From an uncultured Pseudobutyrivibrio sp. (GTDB lineage Bacteria; Bacillota; Clostridia; Lachnospirales; Lachnospiraceae), in NCBI GenBank assembly GCA_946403965.1, contig CAMJBT010000009.1, positions 1 to 62,459 of the forward strand: 62,459 bases of DNA, in the 5' to 3' direction. The position numbers and the translations under genes were made by a program. Under the pieces are notes generated by a model that saw only the letters and a list, made by a program, of their open reading frames with translations, was not told the origin of the DNA and ran no database searches. Below are positions 33,011 to 40,900 of this stretch, piece by piece. Within the stretch, counting starts at the first letter, position 1. Each line of letters opens with the position of its first letter.

Positions 33011-34225
33011 TTAGAAGATTCTTCTAACTGCTAAAATTGGCTTGTAATTAACATTTGAATATGTGATACCTGTTCTCTTGTTAGACGCATGAAGCAATGT
33101 GCCATTACCAGCATAAATTCCTACATGACCTGAATAACATACGATATCACCTGGCTGCATCTCATCTGCTGAAACTCCATATCCAACGCTACGCATTGAA
33201 CTAGATGAATGAGGCAAGCTAACACCAAATGCGGAATAACAGCTCATTACAAAGCCAGAACAATCTGTTCCACCTGTAAGTGAAGAACCACCGTATACGT
33301 ATGGATTACCAACAAACTGAGAACCATACGAAACAACTGAACCTCCGCCTGAACCAGATGGTGCAGAATAACTCTTTCCTGACGAAGAAGATAACGACTT
33401 TGATGCAGACTTTGTTTGACTAGCAGCTGTTGCTTTCTTTGCTGCTTCCTGAGCTGCCTTTCTCTCTGCCTCTTCTTTCTCTAATCGAGCTAACTCTGCT
33501 GTCTTAGACTCAGCAACGGTGAAGTCTGTAGATAATGAAACATAGTCTGTACTAACATATCCTTCACCAGCGTTACATGTAACCTTAATCCAACCATCAC
33601 TTGCTGTGGACTCATCAACTACAACAAGGTCGTCTCCCATTGGAAGAAGATCCATTACTGAAGAATCCTGAGAAGCAGACTCTCTAACTTTAAGTGTGGT
33701 AGTAGTAACTGTAGCAAGACGTCTTGAAACTTTCTTTGCAAGTTCCTCGTTGTTTTGAACTACATATTCGCTCTTTACATAACCTGTTACATCACCTGAT
33801 GTAATCTTAAGCCATGTGCCATCAGACTGTTCTACTGTCTCTGAAACAGTAGCTGCTGAATTGTTATATAATTTTCCAACATAGTCGCTATCAGCTGATG
33901 CTGATTCACGAATATATACATAATTATCAACCTGAGCAATTGCTATATTTGCATATTCATCCTCTGATTGAGTAACCGCCTCTGCCCCATTATCTGCAAG
34001 CTGAGTCTCAGCTGCTATTGTAGTGGCATTAGCAAGCATATCGATAACTGAAAGCTGAGCACCGGCAAACGCTGAATAATTTGTAGCCTCTAAAACTCCT
34101 GTAGTACTTGATAAAGCACTAGCACCTGATGTAGCACCTGCTGCATCCGAGCTAAGAGATATGCTAGAAACAACAACGCAAGCAGCAATTGTGTAGCTAA
34201 CAGCCCTTGTTAATTTCAAATTCAT
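33011..34225 (-). CDS. Secreted NlpC/P60 endopeptidase with two SH3 domains
   Basis: 404 residues. Signal peptide with hydrophobic core about 9-28 and likely cleavage after the SSDAAGA segment. Two bacterial SH3 domains follow (NYVYIRESASADSDYVGKL and TTTLKVRESASQDSSVMDL). Then comes an Ala/Lys/Glu-rich helical linker (about 240-270), a Ser/Gly linker, and the catalytic domain with Cys in GGTDCSGFVMS, His in GHVGIY and a downstream His in LLHASN. It cleaves stem peptides in peptidoglycan. Its promoter is consensus-like with a WalR-box match just downstream, fitting WalRK control. Confidence 0.95.
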   Translation of the reverse strand: MNLKLTRAVSYTIAACVVVSSISLSSDAAGATSGASALSSTTGVLEATNYSAFAGAQLSVIDMLANATTIAAETQLADNGAEAVTQSEDEYANIAIAQVDNYVYIRESASADSDYVGKLYNNSAATVSETVEQSDGTWLKITSGDVTGYVKSEYVVQNNEELAKKVSRRLATVTTTTLKVRESASQDSSVMDLLPMGDDLVVVDESTASDGWIKVTCNAGEGYVSTDYVSLSTDFTVAESKTAELARLEKEEAERKAAQEAAKKATAASQTKSASKSLSSSSGKSYSAPSGSGGGSVVSYGSQFVGNPYVYGGSSLTGGTDCSGFVMSCYSAFGVSLPHSSSSMRSVGYGVSADEMQPGDIVCYSGHVGIYAGNGTLLHASNKRTGITYSNVNYKPILAVRRIF

Positions 34226-34249
34226 AAGTGTAAGAAAACCTCCAACTTT

Positions 34250-34266
34250 GTTACAACTTTGTTACA
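34250..34266 (-). promoter_or_regulatory. WalR (YycF) box match
   Basis: TGTAAC-AAAGT-TGTAAC on the minus strand, both hexamers matching TGTWAH with N5 between, the published WalR consensus. It lies at about +3 to +19 from the predicted start of the NlpC/P60 transcript, so binding there would more likely repress than activate. Confidence 0.6.
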
Positions 34267-34275
34267 ACATTTTAC

Positions 34276-34304
34276 ATTATATATTTAATCATTGTTCCTG
34301 TCAA
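34276..34304 (-). promoter_or_regulatory. Consensus promoter of the NlpC/P60 gene
   Basis: TTGACA (34299-34304), 17-bp spacer, TATAAT (34276-34281): a perfect sigma-A consensus on the minus strand. Such a strong promoter usually needs a brake, which fits an overlapping WalR-like site. Confidence 0.85.
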
Positions 34305-34361
34305 GTCTTGTGATTATAAAGGTCCTAAAGACCTTACTTCTCAACTGAGGCAAGTACATGA

Positions 34362-35270
34362 TTAGTTAAGATATTTTTCTATGGATGTGATAGCATTTGC
34401 GCCATCAGCCGTAGCTGTAATAACTTGTCTAAGTTGCTTTGTACGAACATCACCTGCTGCATATACACCAGGGATAGAAGTAACGCATGTTTCGTCTGCG
34501 ATAATGTAGCCCACCTGATCCTGTTTAGGAAGGCCCTGGATAGAAGCAGTGTTTGGAACATTTCCAACCGCGATGAAAACGCCATCTACCGGAATGTCTT
34601 TTTCATCATTAGTCTTGTTATTTCTAATGTGAATAGCTTCTACCTTATCATCACCAATGATTTCATCTACAACTGTGTCGTATATAATCTGGATTCTTTC
34701 TGTAGCCTTTACCTGTTCCTGTAGTACCATTGCTCCGCGGAATTCATCTCTTCGATGAATCAAATATACCTTTTCGCAAAATCTTGCAAGATAAATAGCA
34801 TCCTCCAAAGCAACATCACCGCCGCCAACTACAGCAACAGTTTTGTCCCTAAAAAATGCACCGTCACAAGTAGCACAGTAAGAAACGCCAACTCCGGAAA
34901 GCTCTTCTTCACCTTTGCAGCCTAACTTTCTATTGGAAGCACCTGTGGCAATAACTACTGTTCTGGCTTCAAAGGTTGCTTTCTTTGTAACAAGCTCCTT
35001 TGTCTCGCCCTTATCTACAATAGAAGTAACTCTGCCTCTGGCAAATTCCACTCCAAGCTTCTGGCAATGCTCTGCCATTGCATTAGCAAGGGCATCACCG
35101 GATACACCTGGCATTCCAGGATAATTATCTATTTCGTAGGTGTTGAGAATTTGGCCTCCACAGATAGAGCTGGTATCCAATACAAGAACGCTCCTACCTG
35201 CTCTCTTGCCATAAATGGCCGCAGAAAACCCTGCAGGGCCAGCGCCAACAACAATCACATCATAAATCAT
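34362..35270 (-). CDS. trxB: Thioredoxin reductase
   Basis: 302 residues, NADPH-thioredoxin reductase. FAD motif GAGPAGFSAA (9-18), redox pair in CATC (C132, C135), NADPH motif GGGDVALEDA, and C-terminal GVYAAGDVR. All are diagnostic for the low-Mr class. It lies 23 bp after the RidA gene. It keeps thioredoxin reduced in the cytosol. Confidence 0.95.
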   Translation of the reverse strand: MIYDVIVVGAGPAGFSAAIYGKRAGRSVLVLDTSSICGGQILNTYEIDNYPGMPGVSGDALANAMAEHCQKLGVEFARGRVTSIVDKGETKELVTKKATFEARTVVIATGASNRKLGCKGEEELSGVGVSYCATCDGAFFRDKTVAVVGGGDVALEDAIYLARFCEKVYLIHRRDEFRGAMVLQEQVKATERIQIIYDTVVDEIIGDDKVEAIHIRNNKTNDEKDIPVDGVFIAVGNVPNTASIQGLPKQDQVGYIIADETCVTSIPGVYAAGDVRTKQLRQVITATADGANAITSIEKYLN

Positions 35271-35293
35271 AAAAAATACTCCAATTGCTAGTA

Positions 35294-35668
35294 TTACTTT
35301 GTGGCAATAGCTTCTGCCTCAAGAAGAACATCCTTTGGGATTCTGGCAACTTCTATACACGAACGTGCAGGGAATGGCTCTGGGAAATATTTTGCGTAAA
35401 CCTCGTTGATAGCAGCAAAATCTTCCATGTTCTTAATGAACACTGTTGTCTTAACAACATTAGCCATAGATGTGCCTGCCGACTCTAAAAGAGCTGACAT
35501 GCTTTTGAAAACTCTGTCTGCCTGAGCAGCTGCACCCTCAGGAATCTGTCCATTTGCAGGATCAACTGGAATAATACCAGAAGTATATACCATACCATTT
35601 ACTTCAATAGCCTGTGAGTATGGACCAATCGCTGCTGGTGCCTTGTCTGTAGAAATTACATTTTTCAT
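35294..35668 (-). CDS. ridA: RidA family enamine/imine deaminase
   Basis: 124 residues. The characteristic IGPYSQAIEVNGMVYTSGIIP segment and the C-terminal ARSCIEVARIPKDVLLEAEAIA, with the key arginine (Arg105-equivalent in PARSCIEV), are present. RidA hydrolyses reactive 2-aminoacrylate-type enamines made by PLP enzymes, such as threonine dehydratase. AGGAGGATACTGCT precedes the ATG. Confidence 0.93.
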   Translation of the reverse strand: MKNVISTDKAPAAIGPYSQAIEVNGMVYTSGIIPVDPANGQIPEGAAAQADRVFKSMSALLESAGTSMANVVKTTVFIKNMEDFAAINEVYAKYFPEPFPARSCIEVARIPKDVLLEAEAIATK

Positions 35669-35726
35669 AGCAGTATCCTCCTCTTTATCTCCCTTAAAAG
35701 AAATTTAGAATATTATATCACTTTAT

Positions 35727-36557
35727 TTACTCCTCGGCACGACGAATTTTGCCGCCGTCCAAAGTAATTTTCCGTTCCTTGTATAAACGGCCTACTGCGC
35801 GCTTAAATGCAGCCTTTGAAAGGCCGGTCTCCCTTTTTATAACCTCAGGTGATGCCTTCTCAGTAAATGGAAGGACCCCGGCATAACTATCTATAAGCTG
35901 AAGAAGACTTTCAGCATCGTCCTCCATCTGAACATATGCCTTATCACGAATAGTAACATCGCATTTACCATCTTCCTTGATACCAGTGATTCTAACCATA
36001 ATCACATCGCCAATTCGATAGTTTGACACATCCTCATGTCGTGGAATCATTGCTGAATATTTATTCTCCAACGCCACAAAGGTTCCAAAGTTATGGCCAA
36101 ATTCGTAAATACGAGCTTCAACTTCATCCCCCACCTGATAAGGTGGCTTTTTTGACAACAGCTCGTATATGCCTTTCATGCTTGCACACAGGCGCTGACT
36201 CTTGTCGATATAGACTCTAACAAGAATTTCATCTCCTTCTTGTGGCTGACGTGTCATTTCTTTGAATGGAAGGAATAAATCCTTTTCCAAACCCCAGTCC
36301 AAAAATGCTCCCACCTTATTGAGCTGGCTGACTGTAAGAACACCAAAACGTCCTAAAGTAAGCTTTGGTGTGTTGGTGGTGGCAATAAGTCTGTCTTTTG
36401 AATCTTTGTATAAAAAGACTTGGATTTCATCGCCTGGCTTTGCACCCTCTGGCACCTGTTTTTTGGGAAGAAGCACTCTCTCAGTACCATCTGAAAGATA
36501 AACTCCAAATTCCACCTTTTTTTCTATTGTAAGCTTTTGTAATTCGCCTAACTTCAT
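35727..36557 (-). CDS. cvfB: CvfB/YitL-type S1 RNA-binding protein
   Basis: 276 residues. Three S1-like modules are visible (VFLYKDSKDRLIATTNTPKL; FGVLTVSQLNKVGAFLDWGLEKDLFLPF; FGHNFGTFVALENKYSAMIPR) and a C-terminal winged helix (KASPEVIKRETGLSKAAFKRAVGRLYKERKITL). S. aureus CvfB of this architecture binds RNA and affects virulence factor expression. It abuts the thioesterase gene with no gap (TAA-ATG). Confidence 0.88.
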   Translation of the reverse strand: MKLGELQKLTIEKKVEFGVYLSDGTERVLLPKKQVPEGAKPGDEIQVFLYKDSKDRLIATTNTPKLTLGRFGVLTVSQLNKVGAFLDWGLEKDLFLPFKEMTRQPQEGDEILVRVYIDKSQRLCASMKGIYELLSKKPPYQVGDEVEARIYEFGHNFGTFVALENKYSAMIPRHEDVSNYRIGDVIMVRITGIKEDGKCDVTIRDKAYVQMEDDAESLLQLIDSYAGVLPFTEKASPEVIKRETGLSKAAFKRAVGRLYKERKITLDGGKIRRAEE

Positions 36558-37256
36558 TTATTTATACTCCACTATTGTATATACTTCATCATCTTTCATA
36601 AGGACTACCTGATAGCCTTGTTCTAATTCTACCAAATATACCTCTAGTTCATCAAATAAGAATGCAGCTTTTTTATAATTAACATATATTGAGCTGAATT
36701 CCTGTTTTGGCAAATATCGACGGGTAACATCGATATACCAGGAGTTGTTCATATGACCGTTTGTATCGATATGATTCTCATTGACCTTGAACCTGCCAAG
36801 TTGCTTGCCATTATTTTCATAACGAAGCTTCTTTCTGGAAAATTCAAATGCCGGTCTGTCTGGATCTTCTGGATAGGCCTCGATTATATCGTCTGTAAGC
36901 CTGGCTGGATGAAGATGGGCTAAATCCATAAGCACCCATAAAGAATCTGCATACATTAGAAGCTCTCCAGATTTTGTTTCTAATGAATATGCTCGTCTGG
37001 CCATCATACCTTTTACCTGATATGGATAGGTAGAAATAACTATTTCTTCACCATAGACAGGCAATCTATTGATGTGTATCTCGTATGTTGTCACAAACCA
37101 TCCTAAATTTTGAGGCGCAAGGTAACGAACCCCGACGCCAACATCGTCAGAATGAAAACAACTGCAATCCTGCATATAATTTACCAAATCAAAATATGTA
37201 AGATTTAGATTTGAATCTACCTCACTATAACTCACTCTGGATTGATACTGATACAT
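36558..37256 (-). CDS. Acyl-ACP thioesterase
   Basis: 232 residues with two hot-dog folds. The N-terminal domain contains NLTYFDLVNYMQDCSCFHSDDVGVGV, and the second has NENHIDTNGHMNNSWYIDVTRRYL (catalytic Asn/His segment, about 156-179). It releases fatty acids from ACP in bacterial FatA/FatB-like fashion. In anaerobes the likely use is setting chain length or making free acids. RBS TTAGGAGTTGTT. Confidence 0.9.
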   Translation of the reverse strand: MYQYQSRVSYSEVDSNLNLTYFDLVNYMQDCSCFHSDDVGVGVRYLAPQNLGWFVTTYEIHINRLPVYGEEIVISTYPYQVKGMMARRAYSLETKSGELLMYADSLWVLMDLAHLHPARLTDDIIEAYPEDPDRPAFEFSRKKLRYENNGKQLGRFKVNENHIDTNGHMNNSWYIDVTRRYLPKQEFSSIYVNYKKAAFLFDELEVYLVELEQGYQVVLMKDDEVYTIVEYK

Positions 37257-37324
37257 AACAACTCCTAATAAATTCCCAAAATTAATTTTTGGGATTTGAT
37301 TGTTTTGGATAAATTTCTCGTAAA

Positions 37325-37357
37325 AACAAAAATGGACTCAAGCTTTCACCTGAGTCC
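37325..37357 (-). terminator. Terminator of tRNA-Gln
   Basis: Minus-strand GGACTCAGGTGAAAGCTTGAGTCC followed by ATTTTTG. Directly after the tRNA. Confidence 0.85.
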
Positions 37358-37363
37358 TACGAG

Positions 37364-37435
37364 CTGGCCCACAAGGATTCGAACCTTGAAATGACGGAGT
37401 CAGAGTCCGTTGCCTTACCATTTGGCGATGGGCCA
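37364..37435 (-). tRNA. tRNA-Gln(CUG)
   Basis: Acceptor arms TGGCCCA and TGGGCCA, D arm GCCAAATGGTAAGGC, anticodon loop CTCTGAC giving CUG, T arm with GGTTCGAATCC, discriminator G. CCA not encoded. Own promoter and terminator. Confidence 0.95.
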
Positions 37436-37469
37436 TTATCTTTTGCACTTCTGTGCGTCAACGAATGCT

Positions 37470-37498
37470 ATTATAGGGCATAAATTTTAAAAGTGCAA
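37470..37498 (-). promoter_or_regulatory. Promoter of tRNA-Gln
   Basis: Minus-strand TTGCAC (37493-37498), 17-bp spacer, TATAAT (37470-37475), preceded by an extreme A/T run (37499-37530) that could act as an UP element and also mark the end of the yigZ-like transcript. Confidence 0.85.
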
Positions 37499-37526
37499 GT
37501 ACTTTTTTTAATTTTTTTTATTTTTT

Positions 37527-38180
37527 TTAAAAAGTTAGTAGTTTACCCTCTAAAACATCGTATTTTATCTCGTCTTTCCAGGTGATTTCAGCACTTCCTG
37601 CAGTCTTATCTGCCACTGCGGTATCTATTTTTTTTATAAGTTCTGATGGAACCACAGAAGAAATAATTACATCGGCACCAAAATCTGTATTTAAAATTGG
37701 AAGATTATTTTCTCTTAAAACAAATTCTATTTTGCCATATCCGTTGTAGTCTGTTTGGATAATACACTCACATCCATTTTTAGGTGCAAGTAGCATGCAA
37801 TTTTTAAGTCCTTCCTGAACAGCCCCTTGATAAGCACGTACCAATCCACCTGTACCAAGAAGAACCCCGCCAAAATATCTGGTAACAACAACTACACAAT
37901 TATGAATGTTCTCACGAAGAAGGACATCCAACATAGGACGTCCTGCAGTCTGAGCTGGCTCACCATCATCGTTGCAGCGGGTGATTTCGTTATTTGGCCC
38001 GATAACAAAAGCAGAGCAATTATGACGGGCATCCCAAAATTCTTTCTTTTTTGAGTTTATGAATTGGACCGCCTCTTCCTCTGTTTTTACCGGAGCAATA
38101 TGGGCAATGAATCTAGATTTTTTTTCTTCTAGTTCCCCTGTGCCACCTTCATATACAATTCTATATTCGTTGTCTTTCAT
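37527..38180 (-). CDS. YigZ/IMPACT family protein
   Basis: 217 residues. N-terminal IMPACT domain with KKSRFIAHIAPVKTEEEAVQFI, ARHNCSAFVIG, DDGEPAQTAGRPML and VVVTRYFGGVLLGTGGLVRAYQGAV (about 20-145), followed by a DUF1949 ferredoxin-like domain. The family is widespread; eukaryotic IMPACT modulates GCN2, and the bacterial role is unknown. It is divergent from the PBP1A gene. Confidence 0.9.
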   Translation of the reverse strand: MKDNEYRIVYEGGTGELEEKKSRFIAHIAPVKTEEEAVQFINSKKKEFWDARHNCSAFVIGPNNEITRCNDDGEPAQTAGRPMLDVLLRENIHNCVVVVTRYFGGVLLGTGGLVRAYQGAVQEGLKNCMLLAPKNGCECIIQTDYNGYGKIEFVLRENNLPILNTDFGADVIISSVVPSELIKKIDTAVADKTAGSAEITWKDEIKYDVLEGKLLTF

Positions 38181-38228
38181 ATGGGTTTCCTACTTTTAAA
38201 TAACTGTTACTTCATTATATAGGATTAT

Positions 38229-38239
38229 TTTGGTATAAT
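38229..38239 (+). promoter_or_regulatory. Extended -10 promoter of the PBP1A gene
   Basis: TTTTGGTATAAT carries TGN-TATAAT, an extended -10, with only a weak -35 17 bp upstream (TTCATT, 38211-38216). Because the upstream-most ATG (38238) lies inside this -10 element, translation must start at 38262. Confidence 0.65.
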
Positions 38240-38261
38240 GAAGTCTAAATTGGAGGTTATT

Positions 38262-40862
38262 ATGAATTACGGAAAAGAAAATGCAGCTAAGCAATCAGCC
38301 AAGCTTGCAGGACGAAAGAAGCGAAAGCGCCGTAGCGCCGGACTTGCAGTTATCCGAATCGCTTTAATTTGTATCGTTTCTGTAGTAATTGCTTGTGTTA
38401 TTATTGCTTACCTCTATGCAAGAAACCTGATAGACCAATTGCCAGATGTATCAACTATAGATATTTCTCCAACAGGTTATTTAAGTACGGTCTATGATTC
38501 AGATGGAAAAGAGATTGAAACCCTAGCTTCAACAGGTGCCAATAGAACCTATGTTAAATTAGATCAAATTCCAAAAGATTTACAACATGCCTTTGTAGCT
38601 ATAGAGGATTCTCGTTTCTATGAACATAATGGTGTTGATATTCAAGGTATTATAAGAGCAGGTGTAACCGGTATTTCAAACGGTTTCCATTTTTCACAGG
38701 GTGCTTCAACACTCACCCAACAGCTTTTAAAGAACAACTATTTCACTACCTGGACGTCTGAGCGAACCAAGCTAGACAGCGTAAATCGTAAAATCCAGGA
38801 ACAGTATTTAGCAGTGCAGCTTGAAAAAATAGTTTCAAAAGACACTATCCTTGAAAACTATCTAAATAGTATCAACCTTGGTCAGAATACATTAGGAGTT
38901 GAGTCAGCAGCTCAGAGATATTTCAATAAATCTGTATCAGATTTGACCCTGTCTGAAAGCGCTGTTATTGCAGGTATCACTCAGAATCCTTCAAAATACA
39001 ACCCTATTTCACATCCTGAGGATAATGCAAAGCGCCGCAAAAAAGTTCTTGGTGACATGCTTAGCCAAGGATACATCACCCAGGCTCAATACGAAGAGGC
39101 TCTTGCCGATGATGTATATGGCAGAATTCAGGTACTCAACACTGAGCTTTCTACTTCTTCAACATCCTACTTCGTAGATGCACTTACAGATGAAATCGTT
39201 GAGGATTTACAGGATCAACTTGGCTACTCTGAATCAGAAGCATATTCATTATTATATTCAGGTGGTTTGTCAATATACTCTACACAGGATTCCAATGTTC
39301 AATCCATTGTAGAAGAAGAAATTAACAATACAGACAACTACAAAGATATTAAGAAGGTTTCATTCTCATACAGACTTACAGTAAATAAAGCTGATGGTTC
39401 CACAAAGAACTATTCAGATATCACAATGCTTTCTTACTATCAGTCAAGCAACAAGAACTACAATCTTGAATTTGACTCAGAAGAAGATGCAGCAGCAGCT
39501 ATCGAAGCATACAAGGAAGCCATTATGGAAGATGGCGACACCGTAGGTGGAGAATCAGTCACTTATACACTTCAGCCACAGGCCGCTATGACAATCATAA
39601 ACCAGTCCACTGGTGAGGTTGTTGCAATGGTAGGTGGTCGAGGCGACAAGACAGCTGCCAAAACACTTAACCGTGCCACTGGCATCAAGCGTCAGCCAGG
39701 TTCTACCTTCAAGGTTGTTGCCTGCTACGCAGCTGCATTAGATGCAGGCGGTATGACACTGGCTTCTGTTGAAAATGATATGCCAACCACATATCAAAAT
39801 GGTACCCCAGTCAAGAACTACAACAAATCATATCTTGGTTGGACAAACATTAGAACAGCCATTACGCATTCCATCAACGTTGTTACTATTGAAGTAATGG
39901 CAGATATTGGCACAAGCCTTGGCTATCAATACGCAAAGGATCTTGGTATTACCACTCTCACGGACCAGGATAACAACCAGGCATTAGCTCTTGGTGGTAT
40001 CACAGATGGTGTTACAAATCTTGATTTAACTGCAGCATATGCAACTATTGCAAATGGTGGCGAATATAACAAGCCTGTTTTCTACACAACAGTTGTCGAT
40101 CATCAGGGAAACATCATTCTGGACAACAGAGAAAATACACCTACACGAGTATTAAAGGAAACAACCGCATGGCTTTTAACAAGTGCTATGCAGGATGTTA
40201 TGACTCAAGGTACAGGTAAGCCTGCCAACTTCGAAGGTATGCCTGTTGCCGGTAAATCTGGCACTACAACCAAAAACAAAGATACACTCTTTGCCGGATT
40301 CACCCCATATTACACAGGTGTTATCTGGGGTGGTTTTGATGATAATACTCAGCAAAGCTATACTACATATTCAAAAGTAATATGGAAGGCTGTAATGAGC
40401 CGAATCAACGAAGGTCTTCCTAGCAAAAACTTCACACAGCCTTCTGGAATTGTTACCTGCCAGGTATGTAAGAAATCCGGAAAGCTTGCTATTGCAGGTG
40501 TTTGCGATTGCGATCCTAGAGGTTCAATGGTATACACCGAATACTTCGAAGAAGGTACACAGCCAACAGAATATTGCGACAAACATTATCTTGGAAATGT
40601 ATGTACTGAGACTCACATGTTTGCAAATTCTACATGTCCACATTACACGGGCGTTTATATAATTGGTGCAGCACCAGGTTCAGCTGATGAACCATACGGT
40701 GTTGATGGCGCCAAATTCGGACAGTACTGCCCTATACATCCAGGCGAGCCATTACCTAACTCTGGTTCCTTTGGAGGCTCTGCAGGCGGTACAGGAGGCA
40801 CAGACGATGCCTCACAGCCTAGTGGAGACGATGTACAAATACAAATAATTCCAGGCGAATAA
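38262..40862 (+). CDS. Bifunctional class A penicillin-binding protein (PBP1A)
   Basis: 866 residues, the only clear plus-strand gene. Basic cytoplasmic tail, one membrane segment at about 32-55, GT51 glycosyltransferase domain (VAIEDSRFYEHNGVDIQGI, QGASTLTQQLLKN), and a transpeptidase with catalytic PGSTFK (SxxK), HSIN (SxN) and KSGTT (KTG-like). A C-terminal extension after about residue 740 carries eight cysteines, some in CxxC and CDCD context, and ends in a Gly/Ser-rich tail. It makes peptidoglycan. GGAGGTTATT precedes the ATG. Confidence 0.95.
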   Translation: MNYGKENAAKQSAKLAGRKKRKRRSAGLAVIRIALICIVSVVIACVIIAYLYARNLIDQLPDVSTIDISPTGYLSTVYDSDGKEIETLASTGANRTYVKLDQIPKDLQHAFVAIEDSRFYEHNGVDIQGIIRAGVTGISNGFHFSQGASTLTQQLLKNNYFTTWTSERTKLDSVNRKIQEQYLAVQLEKIVSKDTILENYLNSINLGQNTLGVESAAQRYFNKSVSDLTLSESAVIAGITQNPSKYNPISHPEDNAKRRKKVLGDMLSQGYITQAQYEEALADDVYGRIQVLNTELSTSSTSYFVDALTDEIVEDLQDQLGYSESEAYSLLYSGGLSIYSTQDSNVQSIVEEEINNTDNYKDIKKVSFSYRLTVNKADGSTKNYSDITMLSYYQSSNKNYNLEFDSEEDAAAAIEAYKEAIMEDGDTVGGESVTYTLQPQAAMTIINQSTGEVVAMVGGRGDKTAAKTLNRATGIKRQPGSTFKVVACYAAALDAGGMTLASVENDMPTTYQNGTPVKNYNKSYLGWTNIRTAITHSINVVTIEVMADIGTSLGYQYAKDLGITTLTDQDNNQALALGGITDGVTNLDLTAAYATIANGGEYNKPVFYTTVVDHQGNIILDNRENTPTRVLKETTAWLLTSAMQDVMTQGTGKPANFEGMPVAGKSGTTTKNKDTLFAGFTPYYTGVIWGGFDDNTQQSYTTYSKVIWKAVMSRINEGLPSKNFTQPSGIVTCQVCKKSGKLAIAGVCDCDPRGSMVYTEYFEEGTQPTEYCDKHYLGNVCTETHMFANSTCPHYTGVYIIGAAPGSADEPYGVDGAKFGQYCPIHPGEPLPNSGSFGGSAGGTGGTDDASQPSGDDVQIQIIPGE

Positions 40863-40864
40863 GC

Positions 40865-40900
40865 CAAATGGCTTCCCCAAAATTGGGGAAGCCATTTTTA
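40865..40900. terminator. Convergent bidirectional terminator
   Basis: AAATGGCTTCCCC-AAAA-TTGGGGAAGCCATTT: 13-bp stem with T-tracts in both directions, between the convergent PBP1A and GH31 genes. Confidence 0.92.

Noticed and set aside
37501..37530. Low-complexity A/T run as a possible assembly artefact
   Set aside because: It lies between a tRNA promoter and a gene end where such runs are common; nothing indicates an error.
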